Part shown: positions 23,601 through 37,672 of the stretch, in pieces | How positions within the stretch are numbered: position 1 is the first letter of the stretch | Layout of the letters: every line of letters starts with the position of its first letter | The notes under the pieces: generated by a model | Told to the model about the DNA's origin: nothing | Database searches by the model: none | Seen by the model: only the letters and a program-made list of their open reading frames with translations | Assembly (NCBI GenBank): GCA_903632075.3 | Contig: CAHIKZ030005436.1 | Location: 1,727,501-1,791,500, forward strand | Direction: 5' to 3' | Length of the DNA stretch: 64,000 nt | Origin: Acanthosepion pharaonis | Taxonomy: Eukaryota; Mollusca; Cephalopoda; Sepiida; Sepiidae | Program-made: the position numbers and the translations under genes

Positions 23601-24189
23601 TCGTTTTTCTAAACTGACTTGTACACTGGTAGAACCTCCTTATAACTGTACAAGGTTTGTATCAGGTAAATTATTAAATCACAGGAAACAGCAATTAATA
23701 CTGATATCCTCACAGTTTGGCAGGATATTCATAAGACAGCATAAATATCATCCCACGCTGAAATTGCCATCATCATGATGAGTGGTTGATGTGATCTGAA
23801 AACCATAAAGGCGGAAAGCAATTCTGATTGTATTATTATGCAAGAGATGTCAAATGATAAGGATGAATAAAACGCAATTTCGATAGATATTGTTATATTG
23901 AATCTAGCTGGAAAGTTAATGCTCTGATGTCATTCCAGCTAATGCATTCGGTCCTGTGCTCGATATTCAGAATATTTCACGCAAAAAATCATTAACAAAT
24001 TCCTAAATATTTTTTGTTTTGATATGTGATTTCTTTCGTATTTTCTCAATCCAGCTGTAGAGGTTAATCTCACATTTCATAGTCGGTATTTAGACATACG
24101 CCCACGCGGCAAGCGAAATTTAATGCAAGGTCGAGTTTAATATGGGTTTATCAGCAGTACCGTGAAAAACATTTAAAATTCCCCCCTCG

Positions 24190-24545
24190 GCTTCCCCATT
24201 TTGGAGACGACTCTGATACAACAAACCCAGCCCTCTCCAGAAGGAAATGCAGTACGTGGGAGGTCCCCACTTTACCTAGGGCTGAAGTTGTTAATACTGG
24301 CAGAGTTATTATCTCGCCTGCCGGTCAGAATACAGTGTTCGCTTATCATATTACATATCTACTTGTCGACCCCCGCAAGCAGGATGCGGCACAAGGTTAG
24401 TTTAATGTGTGGTGTCTGAGTGTACCCGGGTGTGTCAGCTCCAAAAACTGTCAGTTGCGCTGGCATCGATATTACTATCAACAACACCCCACACCTGGTT
24501 GAGCTCAGTTCGGAGATCGAGACACAAATAAGAGATGGTAAACGA
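24190..24545 (+). other. Unassigned GC-richer block with two open frames
   Basis: Base composition is clearly richer in GC than the surroundings. The plus strand is open for 72 codons (24201-24419) and again from 24420 into the mariner fossil (to 24749). The protein has no domain I recognise. The contrast with neighbours could mean a repeat copy, a decayed exon or an old insertion. I cannot assign a function. Confidence 0.35.
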
Positions 24546-24559
24546 GTTTCTATTCACCG

Positions 24560-25010
24560 AATCTGGCAAGTCCGACTCGCAAGATTATGGAACCATCATG
24601 AATTATCAATGAAGAAGATTATTGCTAGAAACGTAATACCACGTCGAAAGTGTCCTGATTTGGTAAACTTAAACAGAACATGCATTATTTTTAACATAAC
24701 AGTGCAAGGGCACATGCTGCTAAACAAATCCAAGAATAAACAAGATTAGCAGGATGAGAGTTTCTTCCACATCATCCATACTCAAAAGAATTATTGACAG
24801 ATCTTCACTTGTTTCGACCAGGAAATCATATTACAAGTGGCAGAACTCTTACAAAGAGAGACGTTGAAAGCAATCTTTCAAATTTTTCTCGGAGGAAGAC
24901 ATATATTTATTTTAGCATTGAATCAAGATTTCCCTGCCGTTGGGGCGTAGCATGATTGCATTTTCAACAATATTATTTTAATAAAGGTGACCAACATTTG
25001 TTTTGTTCTA
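24560..25010 (+). pseudogene. mariner transposase C-terminal fossil
   Basis: Nucleotide similarity to 1890-2290 is visible along the length: cgtcgaaagtgtc(c/t)tgatttgg, acataacagtgcaa, aggatgagagtttcttcc, atcttcacttgtttcga and ctttcaaat-ttttc. In mariner terms it covers the region from before the second aspartate (degraded HHDNARPH block) to the C terminus. Stops and a frameshift inactivate it. Its 5' boundary merges with the open block at 24190-24545. Confidence 0.7.
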
Positions 25011-25199
25011 CTTTCTGATGGAATGAAATTATGAGACTAGGCTGAAAAGTTCATAGACTGGATATGATGAGTGATGCTTGAGCCGTAAAATCTTAAATAC
25101 ATTAATTGAAACTCTTCTTATTTATAACACCATCGTTCATTTCCAGGTAAACTTATATCTGGCTGTTAAACCAAGACATCTAATGTAACTAGAAACAAT

Positions 25200-25745
25200 T
25201 TCAATTGAAAATGAACAAAATTTTGCATTGTGATTTTATCGAGTATCTGCATATAAAAGGGTTTAGCACCCAAGGACTTTCATGCTGATATGGTTGCAAC
25301 ATTCGCGAATCACGCTTCAGCTTTATCAACGGTGCAAACGACTTTCAACAGTGCACAACTTTCCCTTTCCTTCGAAGGGGAAAGACGCCCGGCAACTGCC
25401 ACTCCAGAGGAAAACATTGATTGTGATCACCACATGGTGACAGATGACAGGTGATTGACTATAAATCAAATAGCCATAGCTATTAGCATATCCTGTGAGA
25501 GAGTTGAGAATATTCCGCACATTGGATTTAACTGGACGAAGATTTCTGCTCAGTGGCTGCCACATCTTCTGACCTTTGATCATAAGTGCATAAGGCTGAT
25601 CACATCATGTGGTAATCTGATATTGTTTGAGTCGGATCCAGCTGCTTTCTTTGAACGTTCACTAACCCAGGATTAGTGTTAGTTTCCCCAACATCCATAG
25701 AATCAATACAGGCAAGAGCTATAACAGCGACTGGACTTTAGAAAC
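25200..25745 (+). pseudogene. mariner transposase N-terminal fossil
   Basis: Conceptual translation gives IEYLHIKGFSTQ, then ENIDCDHHMVTDDR, INQIAIAISISCERVENI, WTKISAQWLPHLLT and LFESDPAAFFERSLTQD. This is the order of the SETMAR/mariner helix-turn-helix region and the block before the first catalytic aspartate (the D of TQD). Frameshifts lie near 25290 and 25455. The element stops soon after the TQD block and so is truncated before the catalytic core. It lies in the same orientation as the C-terminal fossil just upstream, which could be a second copy or a rearranged part of one element. Confidence 0.8.
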
Positions 25746-26394
25746 CTATTTTCCTTTAAAAGACTGTTCAGCTAATGAATGCCCCATTTTTCCTTGTCGG
25801 GAAACGGTTAATATTGCCATTACCATTAGGTTAAACCATCCTACTCCCGGGCTGTGACATGCAGCAGGTGTCCCTAAGACTCATTTAGGGGAGTGCTACT
25901 CCGGTCTTGCTTATCAAAACATGGATCCACATTGAAACCAGCTTGTGGGGTTGTAGGGCGCTTGTACAACGAAGTTAACAAACAATTTATAATTTCAAAA
26001 ACTAAATTTTTATTGCACTCTTTAATTGGATGATGTCCTCACGATATGGATGTCCAGGTCCGTCACACCCTCTTCTACACTCCTACACGCTTCCTTCTGA
26101 CAGGGACATATATTTTTAAACTAACAAGGTGAAGAGCTGCCAGATGAAAATACATTTTTTTATCGTTTGGTCATCAGAAAGTATATTGATATTTGTTAGA
26201 TTGGTTTTACATAGAATCCAAATTTAACAATGAATAACGGATTTAGTTAGAATATTTTATCACGTTGATCGAGCGATAAAGACAAATAAAGACAAGCGAT
26301 AAAGACAAGTGACAATATATGTTTTCAAACATACAGTAGAAAAAGTATCCAGCCTTTGGAGTAATAGTTATGTTTTTAAACGTAATTCACCCTA
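25746..26394. other. No gene seen
   Basis: AT-rich with a slightly GC-richer patch at 25840-25960. A gcgcttgtacaacgaagtt plus T-rich segment around 25960-26030 has an LTR-like feel, but I see no ends or repeats to support that. Confidence 0.35.
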
Positions 26395-27215
26395 AGCAAG
26401 GCGGGAGTGCCACTAGCACGCAAGGGGTTACAGAGAATTGGGAACAAGAGTAAACAGGAATATTTGGGGAAAGGATACAAAGAAAGATGGGGAACTAGCT
26501 AAGGATGTCTGATGTCGATTGACATTACAATTGAATATTTGAAGATTATAGTCATCAGGGAAGAAAGTAAGGGGAGGGGAGTTCCACAGACGGGAAGTGT
26601 GGGAGAAGAAGCTTTCTAATTACAAGAGACGGTTACATTTAACTGTTTTGGCAGTGAAACGATGGGACCGAGATACCATCCTGGTAGCTCGCTTAATTTC
26701 ATGCAGTCCGGGAACTAGAGAAAATAGCTCGTCGGAACAGTTGCCGTGGAATTTAGTTCCAGAAAAGAACGTATTTCATAAGATGGAACTGATTCTTTGA
26801 CATGAATTTAGAATGTCGCATTGAAATAGTGAAAGATGCTTTTCAAAAGGTAAGCAAATTATTAAGAAACCGGAAAATTTCATTAGAAACAAAGAAAATA
26901 GAATTGAACTCTAATATATTATCCTTTATGGCAGTGAATGCTGGACAATCGCAGATAGAGAAATATAGAAATGTACTTGTAGAAGAGACAGAGGGAGGCC
27001 ACGGCACGTCTGTCGGATCGCGGTTGTAGGCTAAATGCCAGATCAAGACCTATCATTTTGCATATTCGTCTCTGGATTTTGTCGACGGCCTCGAGACGTA
27101 CAGCTGGAGCACCAGACCATATATGACAGCAATATTCCATACAAGGAAAGATGGTTGATTTATAGATTTGAAGGGTGGACTCAGACAAGTTATACAGAAC
27201 TTGCGTAATTCTCAT
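26395..27215 (-). pseudogene. CR1/Jockey-like LINE 3' end, split by insertion
   Basis: On the minus strand from 27215 it reads ILYNLSESTLQIYKST, CMEYCCHIWSGAPAVRLEAV and DKIQRRICKMIG, then RRAVASLCLFYKY to about 26969. After foreign DNA at 26750-26968 the LINE resumes with FHGNCSDELFSLV, then TVKCNR, and ends in the reversed 3' UTR (ccctaagcaaggcgggagtg, aaggggttac) at 26395-26435. Order and spacing match the copy at 15376-15960 once the insertion is removed. Confidence 0.85.
26750..26968 (+). mobile_element. Retroelement fragment inserted in LINE
   Basis: This foreign segment cuts the minus-strand LINE between its YKY and FHG codons. Its left 69 bases match 28310-28379 and its remaining 150 bases match 28782-28932 almost identically, encoding IEIVKDAFQKVSKLLRNRK and ISLETKK of a LINE reverse transcriptase tail. 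Compared with the copy at 28.3-28.9 kb it lacks the intervening 402 bases. This could be a deletion here or an insertion there. Confidence 0.7.
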
Positions 27216-27240
27216 TTCGATCGAAAGTGATAGATGTTTC

Positions 27241-27837
27241 CCAACTTACAAGTGATATAAATAACGTTTAAGTGGAAATATTTGATGAATAGTGAGTGTC
27301 TGACGAAGGTGTGTTTATTCCGATTTATTATTGGAAAATGAAAAATAAAAAACGATGACAAGCGAGAGGATGAAAGCAAAAGAACTCACTTATGCGTGAA
27401 AGCGTCGAATAGAAAATATTTTTGCCCTGTATTTTTTTTTTTTTTGCACTGACTTCGTTTGACCCGCGAATGACAGAAAGTGAACAACATAACGAAATAT
27501 ATTCATTATTTTTTTATTATAGATTCAATCAGAACGTGATCAAGGCTGTATACGACGAAGTGATAACATTATATTTAAAGATAATGATTGGATGAACCGG
27601 ACCTTGATCTATAAAGGCTTCCGGTCACATCACGTTGAAATACCGCTAGTCTAACATTTATGCTTCGGCGCACATGAACCTGTAAGTTTTGGCCGGTCAT
27701 AAGAAACGCTTATTTATATAAAAAAACAAAAAAAAAAAAACAAGCTGTGCTCAAAATATCTTAGTAATTACATAGGCCTACATACGAAATTAAATAGGCC
27801 TCGTGTTGAACAATAAAAGATTTGTTTATCAAAATCG
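27241..27837. other. No gene seen
   Basis: AT-rich with poly(T) at 27431-27445 and poly(A) at 27725-27742. The phrase ggccggtcataagaaacgcttatttata (about 27691-27718) recurs at 31565-31590 as gccggccatatgaaacgcttatttata, so a dispersed repeat of unknown class is present in both places. Confidence 0.4.
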
Positions 27838-28022
27838 AACAAGTTAATCAAAAGCATGTAGATTTCATAACCGAATTCACAAAGCTTCGAAAATGTTCAA
27901 TATGCGCCCCACCTGTGGCACAACACACTTCAAGTCGGTGGTCCAGCTCTTGCCAAACACGCTGTAGCATACCTTGCGTAACATTCTCCGACTCAATAAG
28001 AATCTGCCAGAAAGATTGATCG
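27838..28022 (-). pseudogene. DDE transposase C-terminal piece
   Basis: On the minus strand an uninterrupted stretch reads WQILIESENVTQGMLQRVWQ, then ELDHRLEVC and ATGGAHIEHF. This is the usual C-terminal end (RVWxELxxRLDVC...GAHIEHL) of an IS630/Tc1-mariner-superfamily transposase common in invertebrates. It lies in the opposite orientation to the next piece of the same protein at 28046-28195. Confidence 0.75.
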
Positions 28023-28045
28023 AGCATGCCAGTGATAACCGCTGT

Positions 28046-28195
28046 TCAAATGGCCACCACGTCCACCCAACTTGACATCTTGTGATTTTTCTCTATGGGG
28101 CTATGTGAAAAGACAGATTTATATCTCTCCTCTTTCTACAAGCCTAGAGGATCTTAAGCATATAATCTCTGAATGCTCTGTACAAACCCTTAAGT
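28046..28195 (+). pseudogene. DDE transposase catalytic-end piece
   Basis: The plus strand reads KWPPRPPNLTSCDFSLWGYV, then IYISPLSTSLEDLKHII. This is the block around the last catalytic acidic residue (WPPRSPDLTPCDFFLWG in related proteins), with the SPDL aspartate changed to N. In an intact gene the segment found at 27838-28022 would follow directly on the same strand. Here it lies upstream and inverted, so an inversion or two opposed fragments are implied. Confidence 0.75.
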
Positions 28196-28379
28196 GATTT
28201 GTATAGAGCATTCACCCAGGATCGAACTCGTTACTTAGCAGTAATGGTCAATCCGACTAATCACACTAATCATTACTCTAGTACAATGCGCTATTAATTA
28301 AAAAGGCGTGGAATTTAGTTCCAGAAAAGAACGTATTTCATAAGATGGAACTGATTCTTTGACATGAATTTAGAATGTA

Positions 28380-29760
28380 TCGAACCTTTTCGCTGTAGAT
28401 AATCAGAAGTTGACTGGATTATGTCCGTTCGGGGAATTTCGAAAGATTTCCCTAGAATTAAATTAACAGTAATAGTACGAAGAAACTCCTACATTGAAGC
28501 AATCCTGAGGGAACTAAAAATCCTACAAGGATTCATTATTAGCGGTTACAAATTAAATAGCATTAATATCTGCAGATATCACAGTATTGATAGCAGACAC
28601 AGAAAGGAAACTCCTTGTACCACTGCAGAAGCTGGTAAATGTAAGCGAGAAGAAACTAAACATCAACTGTAAAAAGCAGACTGTCTGTTTGTCAGTAACA
28701 GAAATTGGAAATGGCAAAATTAAACAAAAGCATAAATTCAAATAACTAGAAAAAAGAAAAATGTGACACCGAAATCCAAAGGCGCATTGAAATAGTGAAA
28801 GATGCTTTTCAAAAGGTAAGCAAATTATTAAGAAACCGGAAAATTTCATTAGAAACAAAGGAAAAGAGAATTGAACTCTTATATATTATGCTTTATGGAA
28901 GTGAATACTGGACAATCGCAGATAGAGAAATCTCTTGAGGCAACAGAGATGTATTTCTACAGTAGGATGCTGAGAATACTATTGACTGAATATAGGAACA
29001 ACGACGAAGTTTTCGAGAAAATGGAAAAAAGGACACTTATACGTACCACCAGAAAGAGGTTTGGTTTCGTTTGATTTGTTTTTTTAACGGCACATCAACA
29101 CCTTATGGGTCATTTAATGCTGTAATTCTATTTACTTGTGAGCTTTGGTAATATTTTTCCAAACAAAGTAATCCTAGCATTTTTTGGTGTTACTATGAAA
29201 ATGTTTTGCTGATAATTATTTCTAATGTATTTTTTTAATATTTTCATGTTTTATCCCCAGTTTAAGGGCTTCACTATTTGCCCCTAGTTGGGACCCTAAC
29301 AGATGCTACCACCCCAGGTGAGTGTGTACCTGGGACCAACAGCAATTAATAGTTGGTTTCACGTTCCTGAAAACCTCCTGATCAGAGGCCTTACTGTTAG
29401 ATGTAGCTTATCAACAGACATAGGACGTGGGTTGAACTTCATATGCGACATCCATATGAGAGAGTATATGTGACAAGGCTATGAAAGAATATGACGCAAG
29501 TCGGATGTCTTTTATCGTCATACCCATCACGATAGAAAGGGCACATAAAAAGGAAACATTGCTTAAAAATTTGCCAATCAAATGGCATATTGAAGGCAAA
29601 AGAGACAAAGGAAAGCGGCGAGTATCCGAACAAACGAGCTAGTGTAATTGTTTGGCCGGACAGCGATTAGGAAATATTACAAAAGACTACAAAATTTAGG
29701 AAGTGTCGGACTGACATTATCACCGACAACCTAAAGAAAAACCACATATAAGAGAGGAAA
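28380..29760 (+). pseudogene. LINE reverse transcriptase C-terminal region
   Basis: Across frameshifts the plus strand gives ISADITVLIADTERKL (a mutated YADDTVLIAD box, near 28565-28612), then LNINCKKQTVCLSV, a damaged KFKYLG region, IEIVKDAFQKVSKLLRNRK, LCFMEVNTGQS, LEATEMYFYSRMLRILLTE and VFEKMEKRTLIRTTRKR to 29056. After an inserted element (29057-29533) the same gene resumes with AHKKETLLKNLPIKWHIEGK, RDKGKRR. The order matches RTE-like or related LINEs with the EATEMWFYRRMLR and HIEGKRSRGRQR blocks. The catalytic YADD is lost. A minus-strand relative lies at 58430-58930. Confidence 0.8.
29057..29533 (+). mobile_element. MITE-like element with AGAAAG target duplication
   Basis: The element is bounded by AGAAAG at 29051-29056 and 29534-29539, and removing it restores the LINE reading order. 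It begins with gtttgatttg and tttaacggcacatcaacacc, the left terminal sequence shared with 41967-42530. It contains ggcttcactatttgccccta, gaccctaacagatgct and cagcaattaatagttggttt. Its right end stops at cgtcatacccatcacgat, about 45 bases before the inverted right terminus seen in the 42.5-kb copy, so it is truncated or ends differently. Confidence 0.65.
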
Positions 29761-30646
<886 letters not shown>

Positions 30647-31050
30647 CAACTGGGAATTTCTGTGTGTCCGCTTTCATGTTACATTTCCATGTCTATGCGA
30701 CTACGTGAGCGTACGTATTGTTTGAGTATGTGTGTATTTGTGCACGTGTGCGTATGCATACTTTTCTATTACTCTTCTATGTCAATCTGCGTATGCATCT
30801 GTATGTATTTCTGTGGGCGTGTGTGTAACTGTGTGTTTTTATGTCAGTTTATGTAATCTGTCTCGTTTCTGTAAATACATGTGTGTGGGAATATGTCTAC
30901 GTGTATGTGTGATTATCTATTTACACATGTCTCTCATAACTACATTACAAGCTCTAACAATAACCACAAAAATCTGTTCACTGCATTATGACAGTAACCA
31001 ATAACACAACGACATCAACACACACATTCCAATGAGTAAGCTTGAAGCTT
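30647..31050. other. GT-rich degenerate tract
   Basis: About 280 bases (30660-30930) are rich in gtgtgt/tgtatg words, likely a decayed microsatellite. The cysteine- and valine-rich plus frames here are low-complexity artefacts. Confidence 0.6.
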
Positions 31051-31051
31051 G

Positions 31052-31052
<1 letters not shown>

Positions 31053-31143
<91 letters not shown>

Positions 31144-31145
31144 CC

Positions 31146-31196
<51 letters not shown>
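31053..31196. repeat. (CT)n-(AT)n-(AT)n microsatellite
   Basis: A CT run to 31090 passes into AT to 31141. A short aagccgt break follows, then a second AT tract to 31196. Confidence 0.95.
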
Positions 31197-31199
<3 letters not shown>

Positions 31200-31200
<1 letters not shown>

Positions 31201-31395
31201 GTTGTGCCAACAAGAGTAACTTTGTACCCCCAGCATTCACGATTTTGTCGGACCATCTGGCAGATTAACTTCTTCCAGCGTGGTCTGCCGCGAGGTCGTC
31301 TCCAGTCAGCAGATGGCGAGTTGAACTGTTAGATAACTCTTGTCGGATGGGCATCAGGTGATTGCAGGACTTGATCGAGCCAGCGAACATGTTAA
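31200..31395 (-). pseudogene. LINE C-terminal fragment
   Basis: Minus strand reads VRWLDQVLQSPDAHPTRVI, stop, then ADWRRPRGRPRWKKLICQM. The RPRGRPR block with an upstream HVLR-like stretch is typical of the C-terminal end of LINE-type endonuclease/reverse transcriptase proteins. It is a short dead fragment ending at the (AT)n tract. Confidence 0.65.
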
Positions 31396-31819
31396 AAATT
31401 ATATAATTAATACTCGCTAATGGACGAAAAACAAGCATAAATTACAACATTCCACGTCTAATGACAGAGAATGTGTATAATTTCTTTATTCATATACGGG
31501 CGTTTCTTATGGCCGTCAAGCTGAGGATTGTGTGTTTTCACCGCACATTAAACTGAAAGTCATAGCCGGCCATATGAAACGCTTATTTATAAAAGAACAA
31601 AATATATATGAATATTATTAACAGCTGTATGCACTGAATTATCTAGCTTTGTTTGTCAATCAATCTCGGAGATGATAACTTTTAATTAAAAACTGGTTTT
31701 GTGTGTGGATATTTTGTAGCCACCTAGTAAAACATACTTGTTGCTGAAATTGAATTTTTTAAACAGTAAAGTTAGCCCAGGACAAGTGTTGAGATATACA
31801 CCTGATAGATATTTACTCT

Positions 31820-34383
<2,564 letters not shown>

Positions 34384-34805
34384 GGGAATTTCATTTAAAT
34401 AAAGGGCACAAAATGGCGTAGCAATGATACTGACTTTAAATTTTCATTCCTTCTGTATCATGTAGAAAAAGTATATTATAAACCGTTTAATGATTCATGT
34501 ATATCATAAATGGCGCAAATTTTGTGATATGCTCTATAATACCTATTCCGTCATATATGTACACATTAGAAGAAAGGTTTAATCATAAACTAATTAAATG
34601 ATTACATCCTTGTGACTTTATTGATTTGTTTGGGTTGAAATGATTACAAACAATGTTATAATTCCCTCACTGATATAATAAAGCATTTCTTTACAACAAA
34701 ATAGCATGAAATGGCAGAACTAGTATACCATCTTTAACTTTTTATGCCTGCTGTATCATATATCGAACAAAGTATATTATAAATGCTTTAATGACCGGTG
34801 TATAT
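34384..34805. repeat. Diverged tandem duplication, ~297 bp spacing
   Basis: The segment from 34384 (acaaaatggcgtagcaatga, then aaattttcattccttctgtatc, aaagtatattataaa and gtttaatga) is matched about 297 bases downstream from 34679 (agcatgaaatggcagaacta, ttttatgcctgctgtatc, aaagtatattataaa, ctttaatga). Divergence is high but the order is kept over about 120 bases. Confidence 0.6.
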
Positions 34806-35433
34806 GATATACTTGCACTATGGTCCGGCGTTGCCGTGCTTGATTCAAAAATCGTACGACTCATACAGCAATCGTTATCACTTGACTTAAAATATTTTTG
34901 CACTTCCTTGCTTTTAAAGGAGTGCCTTTTGCCGTGCTGATGTTGCTACATGCCTTACTTCTTGTCTATCTCACACTGCGAATTTTTTCTAAGCTCTATA
35001 CTAAACATTAAATCTGTTACGAAAAAAGAACTAAACAAAATTAACACAAAACCATCAATTTTAAAAAAGGACTCGTAACTGGAATAACCGAATGAAAAAA
35101 GAATGTTAACAACAAATATTTTTTCACACTCATCGCAGTTCTGCGGAATCAGAATCAACGTTGAGTTTAAGCAAGCGAATGAGTCAATTGGAGTAAAGTG
35201 CCATGCAGATATAAATTTTTCCCACTTGTGACGAATGCAGCTATCGATTTTTTTTGCATGCTAGTTAACATTCGTGTCAGACAGCTGTTGGGTATCACGC
35301 TGGCTAATAGTATCTTCCTGCCTATTCGTGGCAGCCAGCTATAGGCTCTCACTCTGGCCAGTAGAAAATGGCCGCAGCCTACATGAAAACTGCCGTAGAA
35401 GCATGAAAAAATCGATTATTTCCACTATCGATG

Positions 35434-37531
35434 TGTGACGTCGTCCCCCGGTCGCAGCGCCGACTGTGTCGTTCTATCCTGATCTACCACGGCGCCAGTT
35501 GTGACGTCCCTAAACAGCACCAATTGTGACGTCTTCGCCGCGGCGTCAGCTGTTCGCTCCTCGTCGTCACGTCCGGGTGTCGCTGCTACAAACGTGACGT
35601 TCTAACCCTTTGGTGATTCGGGTATGAATCTGGTTAGGTTGATACCAGCCTCGCCGTTCCCAACCTGCTTCCAACGCCTGGTTACCAGGGTAACTGCACT
35701 GATCTCTAGTCTGCCTACCCACGTTGTGAATTGATCTTAGACAGACGAGATCAAACAGGGGTTGGGGCCGTAATGCAAGCTGAGTTCAACGGGGGTGATA
35801 ACACACAATTATGTATAAAAGAGAAAAAAATGAAAACTCACAAAGTCCAAAGTATCAAAAAAAAGGTAACAAACTTTTTATGTCTATTTGTTCGGTACAT
35901 AGGACTATGTCTACTTCCCGACCCGTTCTGTGGGTTGTGGCACGACGCTTTCGGTAGGAAAACTTTAACGCTTCAAGTTGTCTGCTCTCTAAGAAATTTG
36001 TGTTTCGGTGTGTCTTTGGACGAAAGTCGAAAAAACTTATTTCTGTAGTCTGATTCTAAGTCGCTTTTCAAACTACTTGTTCTTGGTTGAAGAAGAGTCC
36101 AAAAATGTGCGTGAATCTTGGTCAGCTATCTTGATGGGCGCTCATCTCTGCTTGTCGTCCGGGGCTCAAAACTTCTCGCCAGGGTCCGCGGCTGAACTCA
36201 AACTTCTTCTGTCCCGAGTCTGAGTTATTGGGCACTCATCTCTGCCGCCGGTGCGCGAACTAACTTCTTCTCGCCAGCTTGGGGCGAACGAACTCTCGGC
36301 ACTCAAGCCAAACGAACTGGCCTCTTCTGCCCGCTTGGGGCGAACGAACTGATTTCTCTCTGGTGGGGTCTCGCTTTTATTGACGCCGTCAAAACTGGGG
36401 TGGGTCTGTCGGCGCCAGGGGTTCTTCGATAATTCTAAATACGTATCCACCTTTCTTATTTCTGGTTAGGGATTTTCCTCTCTTTTCCATTTTTGGTAAC
36501 TCCTTTCTCACCCCCTCTCTCTCACTGTGCTTCTGAGGGCGTGCACCAACTTCCCCCACTTCTTCGTATCGGCTTCTCACACTTACACTCTGATAGAGGC
36601 GTCGACTGATTTTCTTCGTGCGTCACGTGACCGCTCTCGGCCAATGAGGTCCTGGTCGGGTATCTTTCCTCCTCCTTCGTGCGTCATGTGATCCACTTGG
36701 CCAATGACGTCTTAGTCGGGTATTTTTCCTCCTCCTTCGTGCGTCATGTGATCCACTTGGCCAATGACGTCTTAGTCGGGCGTGAATAACCCGTGGTTTT
36801 GTTTTGGGAAAGAAATACCTTGCTTAACTAAAAAAAAATGTTAATTAAATCGCCCTTATCATGAGCGGCCGATGTGACACTCTCGGCTTTAACACGTGGC
36901 GTTTGTCAAGCAGTTTATCGCTAATTGGACATGATCTAAGAAAGAAATTTTCCTAGCCTACCTGGCGTCTCTAAAGCAAAAATAAAAATATTTCCTTTTC
37001 CTTTCGGCCCATGTGTTGATAACAAAAATCTTTATTATCACAAGGCAACGTTTATTCTGTCAAAAGAAAGAAAAATTTAGCCAGTGAAAACTTCTTGTGT
37101 GGGATTTTTTTTAACACAGGGAAGACTCTCTGTGTTTCGTCAATGTTCAACAATGGATTTCTTCTTTTGGGTGACATCCAATTGATAACAAAATTTCATT
37201 TTTCGTGGACAAGCGGAAATCGGTCAACGCTTGTTCGTAGGTGACCTAGATATTTTCGACATCTGATACCTATCAACAATAACCTTTTTCCTCCTCATTT
37301 CTGTCTCTTAAGCTGTGTGTGTGTTCGCCTATGACCCGTCTCGTATTACTTTTTCTTTCTTTCTTCTTCGTTTTCTCTTTCTTTCTCCCAAATCGCAAAG
37401 AAAGAATTATTCTTAAAAACTAAAATATTTTTCGGCCTTAAACAATTATCAAATGGTTGACAAACCGTAAAAAAAGCAAATCATATATCTATAAATATTT
37501 CTTTCAAATCGTCCGGATGCATGGTGCCACA
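35434..37531. mobile_element. Solo-LTR-like insertion, 2,098 bp
   Basis: The ends are TGTGACGTC and GGTGCCACA, giving the TG...CA termini of LTR elements. They are flanked by GATG at 35430-35433 and 37532-37535. The uninterrupted Helitron-like copy 1 has a single GATG at this site (cactatcgatgggagtt in the matching orientation), so the target duplication is directly verified. The insert is GC-richer than its surroundings. No internal direct repeat of the first bases was seen, so one long LTR is more likely than a full element. It holds a TATA-like tataaaa (35814-35820), a 60-bp regulatory-looking repeat (36614-36780) and AATAAA near 36980. The class (for example Ty3/Gypsy) is not determined. 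Confidence 0.8.
36614..36780. promoter_or_regulatory. 60-bp triplicate with E-box, CCAAT and CRE motifs
   Basis: Three head-to-tail copies with an exact 60-base period; copies 2 and 3 differ at about one position. Each has cttcgtgcgtca(c/t)gtga with an E-box-like CACGTG or CATGTG, then ggccaatga with a CCAAT core on the plus strand, followed in copies 2 and 3 by TGACGTC. The pattern resembles tandem enhancer repeats in the U3 region of LTRs. The orientation of the LTR is undecided, so I do not assign a promoter direction. Confidence 0.65.
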
Positions 37532-37639
37532 GATGGGAGTTGGGAAATGCAACGTCGGTCTTGTCCTTCGCGCTAACTTGGAGCATGTGCATGTAAATTT
37601 TGGTGCAAATCCGTCGAAAATTGCGGCCGTGCATTCGTT

Positions 37640-37640
<1 letters not shown>

Positions 37641-37672
<32 letters not shown>

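Noticed and set aside
35731..36580. Open frames of 63-105 codons inside the LTR-like insertion as viral genes
   Set aside because: They lie within a sequence with LTR-type ends, are on both strands and show no gag, pol or env motif.
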